Shown here: piece by piece, positions 47,192 through 60,899 of the stretch
Layout of the letters: each line of letters begins with the position of its first letter
Position numbering within the stretch: position 1 is the first letter of the stretch
Source of the DNA: Lasioglossum baleicum
Lineage: Eukaryota; Arthropoda; Insecta; Hymenoptera; Halictidae
DNA length: 64,000 nt
Direction of reading: 5' to 3'
Assembly (NCBI RefSeq): GCF_051020765.1
Contig: NC_134939.1
Location: 14,811,203 to 14,875,202 of the forward strand
The notes under the pieces: generated by a model
Told to the model about the DNA's origin: nothing
What the model saw: only the letters and a program-made list of their open reading frames with translations
The model's database searches: none
Made by a program: the position numbers and the translations under genes

Positions 47192-47440
47192 CAAGGTGTC
47201 CTAAATATATTGCACTTTTTCGTTTGCGACATGTTCTCCCCGGCTTTGAAGGAATTATTAACGAAAAACGCGAACCAATCAGAGCGCGCCTGCAGTGAAC
47301 GAATTTCGGGTCGACCAATGCCAATGCTACGCTCAGCTGTAGCGCGCTGTGATTGGTTCGTGTTCTTCGTTAATAACTCTTTAACAAAGCCGCGGGGAAC
47401 AATTTCGCACAGGAAAAAGTTACTTAAAATTACCTCAGGA
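47192..47440. mobile_element. Inverted-repeat element with long arms
   Basis: The left arm (about 47233-47291) reads GTTCTCCCCGGCTTTGAAGG, TTATTAACGAAAAACGCGAA, CCAATCAGAGCGCGC. The right arm (about 47341-47400) is its near-perfect reverse complement. Outside the arms, the CAAGGTGTCCTAAATATATT and GGAAAAAGTTACTT words are shared with 1024-1190. Because of the palindrome, both strands encode similar short frames, which should not be taken as genes. Confidence 0.75.
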
Positions 47441-48240
47441 ATTACCCCTCTCAAGGAAGTGCGACATTTCTGGAAGATTAAAGTTGATTTTGGAAGTTCA
47501 ATTATTTTGGAGTTAATTTTATACGAGATAAACGTGAAAAACAACGTATGGAAGCATGAGAACAATTCATTGTTAAAAAATCGCGAAATACACGAGATTG
47601 TACGTGGAACCAACGATAAGCGCAGGAACATCGCCGAAACGGTTGCATATTGTATGTCTGCCATCTTTCGAACCGTAAGAACCTGGCATAAAAATCTGCC
47701 ATAAAGTTTTGTTCACGATTGCGCACAGAGTACGTTCGCGGTCGTGCGAGAGTCCACATGAGCCTGTTGCCAGTTATTGATCCTGACACGGTTAAACAAC
47801 ACTGCATTGCTGTCAAGTACGAAAACAATTCTAGTCACGAAGCGTTTGCGAAAACGCGTCGTCAATCGGTTACGGTAACGTGTGCGTCTTTATTTCTACG
47901 AGGACACCGCGTTATCGAGATGTGCCGTGTCTCATCGACGTCATCGTTCGTCTGTCAAAATGTAGAGGAGATCCCGTAAGACTGAAATATCGATGAGTGA
48001 CATTTGCCATTGATACGGGAAGATGTCATCGGTAGTTTTCCGTGAAAGAATTAACACGTAGATAGAACGTGACAGAAACTCTTTGCAATTACAACATTTC
48101 TATTCACCTTTGTTAATCGAAACACGCCGTAGAGAGAGAGAGAGAGAAACCACTCGGTATTTTCACTCGGAACTTTAGGGAGAGTTGAATTCGTGTTGCT
48201 GCTGCACATGTGATCCTTTAGGTGTTATCTTCGGTCCGTA
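47441..48240 (+). promoter_or_regulatory. Probable tomosyn promoter and 5' UTR region
   Basis: This is the sequence directly upstream of the tomosyn start codon. It is richer in GC and CpG than the surroundings, with an (AG)n run at 48131-48146 like GAGA-factor sites of insect promoters. No TATA box or defined start site was identified, so the assignment rests on position and composition. Confidence 0.35.
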
Positions 48241-48360
48241 ATGAAGAAGTTCACAATTAAAGGTGTGTTCGACGGGTTCCGATCGTCGGTACCACAACCC
48301 GTCAAACCTGACCAGGAAATCGTCGAAAACTCACGGCCGGAACATTTTCAAGTAAAGAAG
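48241..48360 (+). CDS. STXBP5: Tomosyn (syntaxin-binding protein 5 family), first coding exon, partial
   Basis: ATG at 48241 opens a 40-codon exon ending AAG just before GTCAGT at 48361 (phase 0). The reading starts MKKFTIKGVFDGFRS and ends ENSRPEHFQVKK. Tomosyn and its lethal-giant-larvae-like relatives begin with an M-K/R-K-F-x-I/R-x-V-x-D-G pattern and have an EHFQ-x-x-K-T-V-R-H-G-F-P-Y-Q joint at about residue 40, so both the start and the exon end agree. The full protein would be over 1000 residues with WD40 propellers and a C-terminal R-SNARE motif. It binds syntaxin and SNAP-25 and restrains vesicle fusion. No exon carrying the next expected motif was seen before 64000, so the gene would run off the right edge. 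Only the N-terminus supports the call. Confidence 0.75.
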
Positions 48361-48944
48361 GTCAGTGAAAACAATTGTTACATATTTACGAATTGCTCTG
48401 AATATCTCTCGTTCGGATCGACATATCTGAAAGATCCTGAAAAACATGTGCATATCGAGATAACCGCGTTGCTTCCGATCTATAATACCGTTTCGGTTTA
48501 TTTTTACTCTTGATCGAAATCTATCGATGTGTACGCTGTGACGAGCTGCCTCATTAGCAGTCGCACTTATCTCTCTTTGAAAATAAACGCAAGTATATTA
48601 GTACAGTTGCGGGTGTTGTCATTAGCGTGTGACACCGTAATGTCATTGTTGTCTTGGGAAACATGCGCATACAATCAATATGTTATGCATCATCGCAATT
48701 TTATTTTCAAGTTGCCGAGTAAGCTTCGGCGTCAACTGAAATCGGCGCGAAACGATTAATCCTAGAAAACTAAGCAATATTATCGGCACATACCACCGGT
48801 TGTTTCTGGTGCTCTAGAGCTAATATTTTTTTCCGAATAGAAAATGGAATTATTTTCCAATACGAAAATAAAGTGACAACGAATAATGATTTTTCAAGTA
48901 TTCCTGACGGAAGGAGTAACATGTCTCTCCACTTTAGCAATCAG

Positions 48945-49145
48945 TAGACAGCGTATCTTTATGCAAAAGAAAAATGTCCAACCTGAATTGCAACAAACTC
49001 GAGTGAAATAGAAATTTAATTTCTCTCATGATATGGTTGATAGATTGAAAATAATATAACAGTATCTTCAAATTCTTCTAACGTTTTTACTCTTTTAAAT
49101 TACACCTACTCATTTTTGTGATAAATGCATAAAATTCGTTGTCTA
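48945..49145 (+). mobile_element. GACTGCGGAT-family MITE (201 bp), full length
   Basis: Starts TAGACAGCGTATCTTTATGCA and ends TGCATAAAATTCGTTGTCTA, so both termini are present. It shares AACAGTATCTTCAAATTCTTC with the 12203 copy, forming one subfamily. Confidence 0.8.
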
Positions 49146-52100
49146 GTAAGTAGTGACTCCGAAAAAATCGTCTAGTGTTTATACTTGATTTAAGTTGTTG
49201 TATAGATTGTATTTAAATAATATTGTGTGTGTAAACGCTGGGGGATGAGGAGTTTTCGTTCAGTAAGATCGATTTCTGTTGGATCAATCGTTTATTTAAG
49301 AATAAATTGTAAAATTAATTATTATATAGGTCATTCGCGTGGTTTGCAACCGATATTGTTTGCAGAGGAACTTCTCCGATATCAAATTAAGAGAGAAAAA
49401 TGGTAAATTCAATAAATATACGTATAATGTTTACGTTATTTGTGAAACGTTATTTTTTAGCTTCAAAATATCATTAAAAAGAAAGTGTCGATCAAGAAAA
49501 TATATGCATTTGTATAATGTGCATATTATTTGCGCAATAACAGTTGCAAAAGTTTCTTCATTGTTTTTGAATAGTTTATGTTATTGAAAATCTTTCTATC
49601 AAAACATTTGCATAAACGCATATATTCTATGTAATTCAAATAAAAATGGTAAGACGATTAGGCTACGAGTTGTTGAACAAGTTCTTGGATATACTAAAAT
49701 TTGATAAGTAACTTTTGAAATTCCAGTAAAGTGGATCTACATTCTGCGAGAGTTCGTATAAACGTATAAACGTATGCTATACGCACGTGTTAGACGCAAA
49801 ACGGGGGGAAAAAAGAATGTAAATTTACAAAAGTAATTATTTATATACTTTCATAAAAGCGGCTAAACATTTCAGAAGGTAGAATGTATTAATCTTAAGT
49901 AGTCGTTGTAAAAAAATATGAGAAAAGTCATTTTGACTCTCCGTTAAACTTTGTACTTTTTGAGATGGTAATAAATGTTATTCTCTGAACAGTTATTCAA
50001 ACATTACAGTATAGGTTCGACGGATTTTTAGTATACACGAATGCAGATTGTAATGAAATATGAATATTAATGCTTCTAAGTAGACGACTTTAACGTATTT
50101 GCAATTTAATAACACCCAGAATTGAGAAAGCTTTGTTTAATTCCCTTTCCTTGCAAATTAGGTACTCCAAATACTCGCAAACTGTTAATGCCGTTTATTA
50201 CGTATTCTGAACTAGCTTCGAGGATTTAGCCCGTTGTTATATTAATATATTCGCAGAGATTTTCGTTAATTTCGAAATAATACGATTTCAAGAAGGTTTG
50301 AGAATTCAAGAAGAATTTGTGATTGTTAACCCTTAAGCGAACTATTGGAGCTGATCCCACTCAAATGTAGGTTAATAATTATGTAATGTATAACTATTAA
50401 TAACACAGCCGCCCCAGAGATTGTGGGGCCCGGAACAAGCCTGGCCCTGACAGAGAGATAATGCCTACATATACATATAATACTATAATAGTATAACAAA
50501 AGAAGAGCAAACAATAGTTGTAATATAACCATTAGTGGATTTAGATGAGATTTTACTATCTACGTTTCTATTTACCATTTCGGTACAGACGAATATTAAA
50601 TTACATTTTCAAATTACATTTTTCTCATGACTTTTCGATTTCATTTTTGCCATATGTGCCTACCTGTTTACGTGTATCGAATAGGTACCTAATCCAAAAC
50701 GTTAGGCTGAAGTGAAGTTTGTTTCTCATCGTAGTTGCAATTCACACCATAGTATGTATCAGGGACATTCCTAGTGATTTTAGTGCCGTAGTATTATATT
50801 ATATTTACTATGTTTTCTCTATTAAAGCAATATGAAGAATGTACAATCACGTGAACAACAGTCCTTTGGTGATCGAGATAGAAGAAGAATGGTCTTATTT
50901 TTACCGTTTATGAAGAATGTGTTTTCAAATCCTGAGATTATAAAACTATGAGAATGATTGACTCTCGTCGAATTGTACATTATTCAGGGCAAAATATTTA
51001 TTTTGACGTATTTTAATCTGATCGGGAAAAAATGCCGCAGTAAAACGTACACCTGCAGTAATAGGTACATTTACCCTATTCGGTATTTCGGTCGGTTATA
51101 GTACGCCGATCTATCGCGTTGAAAAACATGCATACGTATAGCAAATGCCGAGTGCATATCTGGGCGATAGTTTGTCCATAGTTTGTCCAAGTGCATCTAA
51201 CGCGTTATCGGAGTCATGTACGTAAGCGGTGTACCAATATCGCATATGGACGCGACGACAGCTGTACACTCCACACAAACCATACTCTGTGTCGGGTAAA
51301 GTTTCAAGAAAAAAACATTTCAATGGTTATTTAAAATATTAGATGCTGTACGGTCAGAATAGAACAATAGTAAGCAGAAGGGAGCAGATTTGGTGAATAA
51401 ACCGGTGCCATTTCAATAATCCGAAGCATAAATTTAATTTTTATTTCCAATTTAAAATCAAATAAATGCTATTTCAATCGTGTATACGATTCACACATAC
51501 ATTGGCAATGTAAGTAAGTTAAAGAAATGATATTGTGACGAAAGAAGCTATAGATGACACGGTAAATTTATTTTTAGTTTAAGGATATAAATATTCTCCA
51601 AGTTTTCATACGCGATTGAAATAGATCAAATATAATATATTAAAATCCTCAGGAAATTGGGACATTTATACTTTGAGAACTAAATTGGATTACAGATACT
51701 CAATTTTGGGAAAAATTCAATTTTTGTAATTTGTATATTTCAAAAAGAAAAATTGCAATATTAAAAGCATAGGTCTTGGGTCACACGTTTTTCACTCTTG
51801 TCTTCAAACACTTTTAAAAATGATTATAAATTGTAAAGCTGCATACTGCAGATTTCTATGTAAATTTTCTGCTGAACAAATTTATTTATGTCTGTTCAGC
51901 TCGGGAAGGGCTCTGTTACAGTTTGTAGAAGGATTTTATTACAATCAAGCAATGTAACAGACGCGATTTATTGGCAAACCGCTGTGTGGGCGTGTTTACT
52001 GAATCTTCGATGAAATTTCTTTTTCATGACAACAATTGGGGCGTAACAATTTTATAGGTATTGAAATTTGTATTGTAACATCGTTACCTCCGGTCTTTCA

Positions 52101-52903
52101 GCCTGCTGATTTTTCAATGCGACTCCTTTCGGTTCAAGAGCAGCTCTTGCTGGCAGTGTCGTAAATTTTTAACCTACCGGATCACATGCCAAGTAGAATT
52201 ATACCCCGAGCGATTTAGCCAGACAATCGGTTTCAATTAGCTTTTCAGCCATTTTCGTAGACGTTTTCTTACGACTTGTTTGGCAGTATCTCGCGAGAGT
52301 AAAAACCTTTCTTACCCAAAAATATACACAGATAATTGTTGCGCGCGCGCGAATCAGCAGATTTTATGCATTCACGGTGAACACGAATACGTAAAATGAT
52401 ATAAACGAAGAATTCTTAGCAAGGTTTAATGGTATTCCCACTTTCAACTTGATGAACTTTTCGCTGGGTAACACATGTGCATACGTATATTCTGAATAAC
52501 ATACTTATATCACATTTCTAATGACAGCAGCAGTACTTTTGTATTTAATAAGTAATCTTAAAACTGTTCGATTATCCGAACAATACGATTTTCCAGTCCC
52601 AATTAATGTCCCAAGCCCTAAACAAATTTCTATTACATAAAATTTCGACGAAAAATAAAAATCATTTTGATTTTCTAAATGTTAAAATGCATTTCTGATT
52701 TCATAATGTTATAGCTGACGTTATGACAAATTCAACGACCCACTATATTATGACCTTGAGCCCATAAACATCGCTAAAACTGTTTTTACCGACCTCTCGT
52801 GCCTGATACCCCACTGTGCGACAGCAGAAACCGTTTCTTTATTTTGCATTATGGAAAATAAAACACGAAAACAAATTGGCAGATCATTTATTTATTTTTT
52901 TTT

Positions 52904-53587
52904 GGGTGGTCCATTTATCTTGAGATAGTCAATTATTACGAAAACCAGCAGGAAAATGGAAAAATGTTTTATATAAAATATTCTTCATACAAAGGGGCAC
53001 ATTTAAAGGCGCTATGCACATTTTTCCATAATGGCCCTTTAAGGGCACCTTCATTTCTTCAAATGGAAATCCATATTGTTAATTTTATATTCTTATTCTA
53101 CATCGAAAAATAATAATATTTCGTATAAAACATTTTTTTCCTGAACATACCATTTTTTAACGATACCAAAAGCTTGCATAATGGCATACAACATGTACAT
53201 ATTGTGAATCGTCATCTAGTAGGCGGCAATAACGCAACCTACGATGCTCAATGTACTACACACGTATTCCTGTCACCGCTTACTAGATTTTTATGACTTC
53301 AGATCAAACTCGGTATGTATTTTTTATCATTACAAATATTGGGATATTCGCCACAAATAGTTTAATAAAACCGTGCACGCTAGGAAAAAATGTTTTATAC
53401 GAAATATTATTATTTTTCGATGTAGAATAAGAATACGAAATCAAAAATATGGGTTTCCATTTGAAAAAATGAAGTTGCCCTTCACCTGATGTGCCCTTTC
53501 ATATGAAGAATATTTTATATGAAACATTTTTTCATATTCCCGTTGGTTTCCGTAATAATTGACTGTCTCAAGATAAATGGACCACCC
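52904..53587. mobile_element. Inverted-repeat DNA element (~684 bp)
   Basis: Ends are GGGTGGTCCATTTATCTTGA on the left and TCAAGATAAATGGACCACCC on the right. Inverted similarity runs about 230 bp inward, including TTCTACATCGAAAAATAATA and TATTATTTTTCGATGTAGAA. The centre (about 53160-53370) has no transposase frame. Non-autonomous. Confidence 0.8.
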
Positions 53588-54661
53588 TGTATGTACCGAT
53601 AGTCTCAATAACCATGCAGTCCACCTAGTGCAGCTAAATGTTATCAGTCTAGAGTCTAGAGTGATCGTGGCGTGATGGACAGCTATTATACCGATGGCGC
53701 AGGTCACGTTTCCTCTTTCGAGGAACGAGTTATAGCAGCTCGGGATATTCTTGTTGTTTTTTCTGAGATTTGATTGCCAACACAATCGGTTACCTGCTAC
53801 CCGTAAACGCCGACGGCGCTGCGCGGCGCATGCGGTGGATGACAATTGTAAAGTTAACTCAATTGTTATTGATTGAACGCATTCGGGCGTGAAAAACCTA
53901 CTGTACAAAACGCTTGTCTGTTTGAAGCCGGGGCTGCTTTTAAAAATCGAATATTCAAAAAGCGTTGTCCGACGAGATCGGAGTGGAAACAGAAATGTGC
54001 TACAAAACGTCGCGAAGTGGAGCACACGGTGTTACCGTTTCAAAAGTCCGGACCACTTTTTAACCGTGTGTAATTCAGAGACTACAAATCAGGAGTTAAA
54101 CAAAAATCTGTTTCCTCCTTTCGAACGTTTCACGAGATTATAAATAGATTAAACGCTCTGTTCGACTATGCATGCTTAACTTTTTATTCTATTCCAGCTT
54201 GCATACTCGCCCGCGCTATAAATGCATGAATTTCGCAGACTAGTGATAACCTAGTTTTCTAATTCCATCCTCAAAGAACTGGAAAGGAGTTTCTTTAATC
54301 CACTGCCGTATAGCTGCAAACCACTACTGCAATAGGATAACACGCTGCTATACACATCGCGTTTCACTATAGATACCATCAATGATTTAAATGACTCGCC
54401 CGCGTCCACCCTACTTACCAAATATCGCCCGTAGCCACTCGAGCCTCTTCGGTTTAATTACACGTTTCAAAAGATCGAGTGCAACTCTGGAAACAGACTT
54501 TATTATCTTAATGTTGCTTGACCCTTCGTTATCCGGTAATCAACTTTTGCTAACGGATACTGTTATAGATTCTTTTCATTAGTAGTTTATAATGTACTAT
54601 TCTTATGTATAACAATGGAAATACAAGGTTCTCTTTCATATTTTACAACCTGCTGATTGAC

Positions 54662-54925
54662 GAATGTCCCTTTAAATTTTGTTTGTCTCGAGACTCGCAC
54701 ACGATCATGTTCTGTGTCATCGTCACGGTTAGGTGGACTGTAGTGGTAGGTTTTACACAATAAAATTTTGCAAAAGCTCTAACAGCTTATATCTCGATAA
54801 CAATTTGTTCGCGACATACGGTTCCTTTCAAATTTTTTGTCTTCTCAGTATAAACAATTTTGCGGCAAGTTTCTCCTATAAATGTCCACCGGATGAACAT
54901 TACTTTTCATACACCCTGTACAACA
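54662..54925 (+). repeat. Dispersed repeat (family of 2013-2305 and 41765-42030)
   Basis: Contains GTCTCGAGACTCGCACACG, GTGGACTGTAGTGGTAG, TTTTGCGGCAAGTTTCTCC and the end ATACACCCTGTACAAC. It has small indels relative to the other copies. Confidence 0.7.
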
Positions 54926-56598
54926 TCTTTTATACATGTAGAGTTAATGTTCACAAAACTTATTTGTTAAAGTAATCTTTAATGTTTCTTGTAACATCAT
55001 TCAATGGTTCGGCTAATCGCGGTTACACTGTAGTACAATTTAGTTTTTGCTTCTTTAAAGTACGCGTTGTTTGGCTCCTTTTCAAGCGGAGTGGACCGTT
55101 TGATATCGTTGTAAAAAATGGAACATTTGAAAATGGGTCACACAAAATTGGCAAACAATTTTCCAACTAAGCGAAGTCGTGCCGACTAAGTGCTTTAGCT
55201 GACGTCGCAGGATCTGAGGGATATCAATGTTAGCATTGCTTTGTACCGAGCAGGTATACGTATTGGTCCTCTCGTTTGTCATTCCCTTTCGCTGCTATTA
55301 CTACTCCCGCATCAAAAACAACAAACTATTTGCGACATGTTGCGTGTCCTATTTTCATTACCCACGGTATGTATTTGCTAATTCCGCGTGTCTGCTATTA
55401 CTGAGCTGGTGCACTCGAAGCTGCATTTTTCCACGGGAATGTTAAAACAAAAAGCCTCTTACATTTCTACTAAACAGGTCTACAATAATTTAGAACACTG
55501 TGGAGCTTCCTGCATTCGACTTGGCAGGAAGGCAAACACATACGGTGGGTAACGAAAGTATTCGAACGCTCTTTAAAACAGAATAACATTTTTATGATTG
55601 TACCAAACGACCTGATTCTTTAATCAATTAGAAGCATTGATTGATGAAAGGATGTGCAAAAACGATTTTCCAAAAAATTATGATTTACAAGGTTACATGC
55701 AAAAATAAAAAAGGCATTTTTTAAAACTCTTTTATTAGGGCTCTTAAACTTTTCTTGAACATTTCAATTATTTATATTTTTGGAGTAAGTAGTTATGGAG
55801 TAAGAACTTACATGTTTTTTCAACTGCAAGGATGCATTCATTTATATTGTATAAGTAATTACATAAAATATTTGATAATATATCTCTATTTAACGTTCTT
55901 TAAATTAAATACGCGTTCTTTAACGTTTAATAGAGCCATTTATGAAATTAATACATACAGTGAAGTCGCGATTCGTTTCCCATCGCCAGTAATATGCAGG
56001 GAGAGAGATCGTATAGGGACACTATTTTTTTTATGACTGCGTCGACCGCGCCGAAAGTACAAAGGATGTCGACCAATCTTCCGTGTTTTATTAATTTGAT
56101 GAGGAAACAAGTGCAGCACGTGTCCAAGCAGAAATCATTCCGAAAACTCGTGGTGGCCCCGCGGGGTGCTATGAAAACAATCTTAGCGTGACCGTTACAA
56201 GCATATAGCGTGAGCGGGGCTAGTACACCTTAATCAGATTGCGGCTGTTAACTTGTCAAAATAAGCAAGATTGGCATTCAGATTGGCACGTGTCCCAGGA
56301 TTCGTTTCACTTCTTCACGCGGTTATTGTTGCGGGGAACCGAACCCGTCGACTTTAAGTTCACTCTAGAAGGTCTTCTAATCCGATTACCTCGTTGAAAT
56401 TGGCGCCATTCAACGGGTACGTCTACACCGGCTGCTTACAATTAGTATACAATTTTTCACCTTTTCACGAACTTTCCTAAAGTGTCGTCTTATAAACTTT
56501 TAATACCAATGTGCTGACGAATAGTTAAATTAAATCTTTGGCTCTTAATGGCATTCTAATGGTATTGGTTCTTCATTATTGCTATTCAATGCGACAAG

Positions 56599-56765
56599 TA
56601 GATATCGGATTTTATGCATTTATAGAAAAATTGTCAGAAAAATAGAAGTATGGAGATATTATTTTCAAACAATTAAAATTATTGACATAAATCAATTTTT
56701 ATTTAGCTTTAGTTCCCTGCAAATGATGCATAAATATTTCATTTTGCATAAAGATCCGCTTTCTA
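56599..56765 (+). mobile_element. GACTGCGGAT-family MITE, internally deleted
   Basis: The left end is TAGATATCGGATTTTATGCA and the right end TTGCATAAAGATCCGCTTTCTA. At about 167 bp it lacks some 35 bp of interior compared with full-length copies. It lies directly next to the fold-back at 56774. Confidence 0.7.
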
Positions 56766-56773
56766 GTGATAAA

Positions 56774-57156
56774 TTGGGAACTTTGGACCAAACTCGATTC
56801 AAAATCAAAGAACTTTCGATAGAAATGAGGTAGAGCGATGAAATTTTGTTTAAATTAAAGCTGAAACTTTGCAGAATATGGGAAAAATAGGGACATTATG
56901 GTACGAACGTTTTTTAACGTTGAGAAAATTTGTTAAACATGTAGAATTTCGTGTTACTGGAGAAACCACATTTTCTTGAAATTCTACATGTTTAATGAAT
57001 TTTCTCAACGTTAAAAAACGTTCGTACCATAATCTCCCTATTTTTCACATATTCTGCAAAGTTTCAGCTTTAATTTTAAAAAAATTTCATCGCTCTACCT
57101 CATTTCTATCGAAAGTTCTTTGATTTTGAATCGAGTTTGGTCCGAAGTTCCCACTG
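56774..57156. mobile_element. Fold-back element with ~175-bp near-identical arms
   Basis: The left arm runs from TTGGGAACTTTGGACCAAAC to AACATGTAGAATTTC. The right arm is its reverse complement, ending TTTGGTCCGAAGTTCCCAC. The arms differ at only a few positions and are separated by about 25 bases, so the whole sequence would form one long hairpin if transcribed. No coding frame is present. Confidence 0.85.
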
Positions 57157-60100
57157 TGCGCCGCGCCGCTGCCCGTCACTATGTAATATTGTACATACAT
57201 CGTGTAAAACGAAGATCTCTCAGTTAACATCTCTGTTAGCAGTGTTCACTATTTTGAGTGATATGATAACGTAAAGGAGACAGTGGTAAGTTGATACAAG
57301 AGGAGGTTTTCTTCACTGGATATTTGCGTGGTCCAACCAAGATGAGATATAAAGCGTTTGCTCAAGATTCTAATATGACAGAGAACGCGTGTGCCAACAT
57401 TTGCATTATTCGACATTGAGTTGTTTCAATTCGCCAGAGTAGTATCTCTTTCGCCAGAGTATTATCTTCTCGAACCTTCTCCTGTAATTTGTGCAAAGAG
57501 GACAATTAACAATTGAGTCGAATAAATGTGACGAAAGTTCAAAATCCGTGAAGCATGAGAATTTCTCCTAACTGTTCCTACATATTAGCATAGTAATCTG
57601 AACCAGTTATGTTGGCGTGTCACTGCCGTCAACAAACTTCTTATCACACATTCTTTCGCTTATTTTTTTGTCACTAAGTCGTAATTTTATTTAAAGAAGT
57701 AGGTGAGTGACAAACATTGTACATTGCACGTTGAGAAGGAAACGAGATACGATCTTCATTGTTAAACATCACGTGAACTATTGATTGCCAACGATATGCA
57801 AGAAAACTACCTTTCTTTCTGTTTTTAGAAAAGCTCCACAGAATTACCACATTTAAAAATACATTCTTGCTCGTTGTTTTAATGAAGTATATTTTCCTTT
57901 GTGCATTTATATGAAATGCAACAGGTTAAAACGAGGTTCAAGACGGAATTATATGTAGGTACTTACTTGCCTCTTTTAATCTTAAGCGAAGTATAGCACA
58001 GATTGTATTCTTTCTTTCTCAGTGAAGAAAGCATTCAGTAAAAAGTTTCTAGTTGCTTCCTGTTCTCAGAAATAAACGAACAAAAATGCGAGTTTGCTTA
58101 AACGCGTCCTTTCTAAGGGTGATTCAACGGAGTACGCCATAAAGTTTAGTTAGTAATTTAGGTGGCACATTTGCCTGTTAGCTGAATCGCCCTGCATATT
58201 CGTAAAAGACTAGATTCTCTTATATCTGGTAAAAAATAGTATCGAAGCGTAAAAGAGCAATCATGAAACGCTGATTTTTATTCTTATTTTAGTGCTACTT
58301 ACTATTACCATTTTTTTTCCGATATCGGTTCGAAGTGTAAACCGTAGGCACCGTCAGGGGAACTTACGCATTAGGATACAGGTCAGTGCTAATGCTTTCC
58401 CTTCTGTTTTCACCCACAACAAAAATACAATAGGCGAAGTACAGAACTACTCCGCAGCGGGATTTTCCTCCGTGTACTGACGAATTGATGGCAACCTCGA
58501 TATTCGAAACGATGATGTACAAGACTTATACGTGGATGCTCGGCTGCGTTTTCATTGTTTCGTTTTACTTTTATTATTTTGTTACTCGGTGCTTACGAAC
58601 CGTCTCTCTCATTTCACTCGTGTCAAAACAATGGATTTTCCCATCGTGTATGTCGTTGATTATGGGTAAAATCCTCGGTAAAATAGAAATTGTTTAATGC
58701 AAAAATGGCCCATGTCGAAACAGTTAATTATTGGACAGTGGGGAATTAATTTTATGTATGTGAGTTAATAGCAATAAATAATAGTCCGCACCGAGCACAA
58801 AATGTGACCAGTATACCTACGATGTATTAAAAAAGACTACAAGACTACAATTTTAATTATTTGTTATGGAAATATCTTTGTAATCTCAATAATTATAAAA
58901 TCAAAAATGTAAGACCGGTCATTTGACGTAGCAAGGTTTGTGTCAAAGAAATAGTAATTAAATAATACTATTTTAAAATGAATGAAAATATGCTTTGTTA
59001 CTTTTGCTGCACGAAATAGATTTTTTCCATTTTGCCTTTCAACTTCAAAATTGTAAAACAGCGAGAGAGCATTTCCATTTAAATAGCTATATTGGGTCTA
59101 CGAATTTCAAGAGAATAAATTTATTTCTACACCTGGCATTCAGCTGCGTGTGTTTCATGGTTGCGGTTTTTACGCGTGCTTTTCGATTTCGAAAACTCTA
59201 CTTTCCACACTATTTTAAAGCCGCACAGTGTAGAAAGATTTGGAACGTAACGCGCAACTGGAAATTCGAATTATTGACGAAGTTACAGCCGTTCGAGTAA
59301 AACGCGGCAGTCTGTTTGGAACTTCGAGTCGTAACTTCAAACACGTTACTCTCGAAATAGCGTTTTGCAAAACGTTGGCCATGGCAACTGCTGCGCCGTT
59401 CATTCCATTAACTTCGTTCTAAATAAGATTAATTATCGGCTCATAAGTTTCAGTAATTAAGAAAATTTACGATCACGAAAATTATGAATCCTTTTTCCAA
59501 GAATGTCACAATTTTTTTCATAAAAGTCCTCGTAAACTCGGAACTACGATTTCAAAGAGTGTCCAAATATGAAAAATCTTCGCTTCGGATAATTCGGGGT
59601 CAGAAAGAAATTATTCAGCGCGCGAAAGTCACAGTTTTAACAAGTTTTGATTCTGCATTTATATTTTTACCTTTTTTCGTTGTTGTGGGTACTGATTTAT
59701 ATAATGAGTTTCACTTTATGTAAACGAATAATAGGAAATTATACAGCTGTATAATTCTTCGTGGTCAAATATTAATTTTACAGAGAAAAATGAAATGGGT
59801 CGAATGGAACCTCGCATTGTAATATTTAAAGCTTCGCCCTGTGTAAACGAATAATTCAAAATACTTTATAATTATAATTTCAGCTTGATTTTGTCCAAAA
59901 AGCGTTTAGAAGTGAAAAGGACGTCCCACTTCTTTTGTCTGCACCATGATGGAAGATTTCTACTGTGAAATTAGAGATTTAATGCGGGTTTATCATTTTC
60001 GGACACTTTTCATACAGACGTTTTCGTGTGGCATAATATATTGCAATGTTAATGTTCTTCCCGTACCTCTCTCCTTCTCTTTTCGACAGAGAATTTCGGT

Positions 60101-60899
60101 TACAATTAATCTTATAAGCATAATAAAAATAAATGTTCTCAATAATCTATAAACGAATTTTATTGAAGACATTAAAAGATTATTAAATAATTAGATAATT
60201 ATGAAACATTTAAATTAAATTTCAGTTACCAAATTTAATGATAATTGAAAATGTATAATACATTAACATGAGGATAAAGAGGAAAAAGAAAACTGTATTA
60301 AAATATCTACTTAAATAGAGAAGTTCACAATAAGCATTCAAAATTGCTTTTTAAGTCATAACGTCTATAAATAATTAGAAAACGTTTCATATTTGTGTTT
60401 AATTGCTATTGTATAATATATACGTTGCTAACGGTGACACAAGATGCAATTTTATTCCGCAATCGTAACTTCCTGACTTGCAAATCGATAGTATCGATTG
60501 ACCCCTTATCCTCCTCTTATTTTTAATTACTTGTATCCTTTATAGTCGATTTTTCAAGACAGTATTAATATCATTACAATGTACACGATAACGAAGTTAT
60601 TATACGCGCACGTCGTTTGATTGAGAAATTTCGTTAATTAAGTGATTAGATTTATATTGAATGCTCGGAATACATAATACGTAGACAGTGTGCTTTAATG
60701 AAAAATTACTTAGCATAATTTTCATCCGGGATTGCTGCGTTGCAAAATTACCTTCCCTTCATCGATTAAAATTGCATCAATTTATTTAATTAGTGGCAGT
60801 ACTTGGAGGAATTAATGAAAATAGGACTTCGAAGGTATGAACACGTTGTTCAATCGAACCAGGAAGACGAAGCCTTGATATGAAGTTAATAATGATTAT

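Noticed and set aside
47143..47704. Two long overlapping frames (185 aa plus strand, 173 aa minus strand)
   Set aside because: Explained by the palindromic element at 47192-47440. The two peptides resemble each other because the DNA is an inverted repeat.
55755..56191. Overlapping frames of 93 and 65 residues in the tomosyn intron
   Set aside because: No domain, and no conserved exon-intron signals. Composition is that of the flanks.
58485..58697. Hydrophobic 70-residue frame
   Set aside because: AT-rich DNA yields chance hydrophobic frames. There is no splice or family support.
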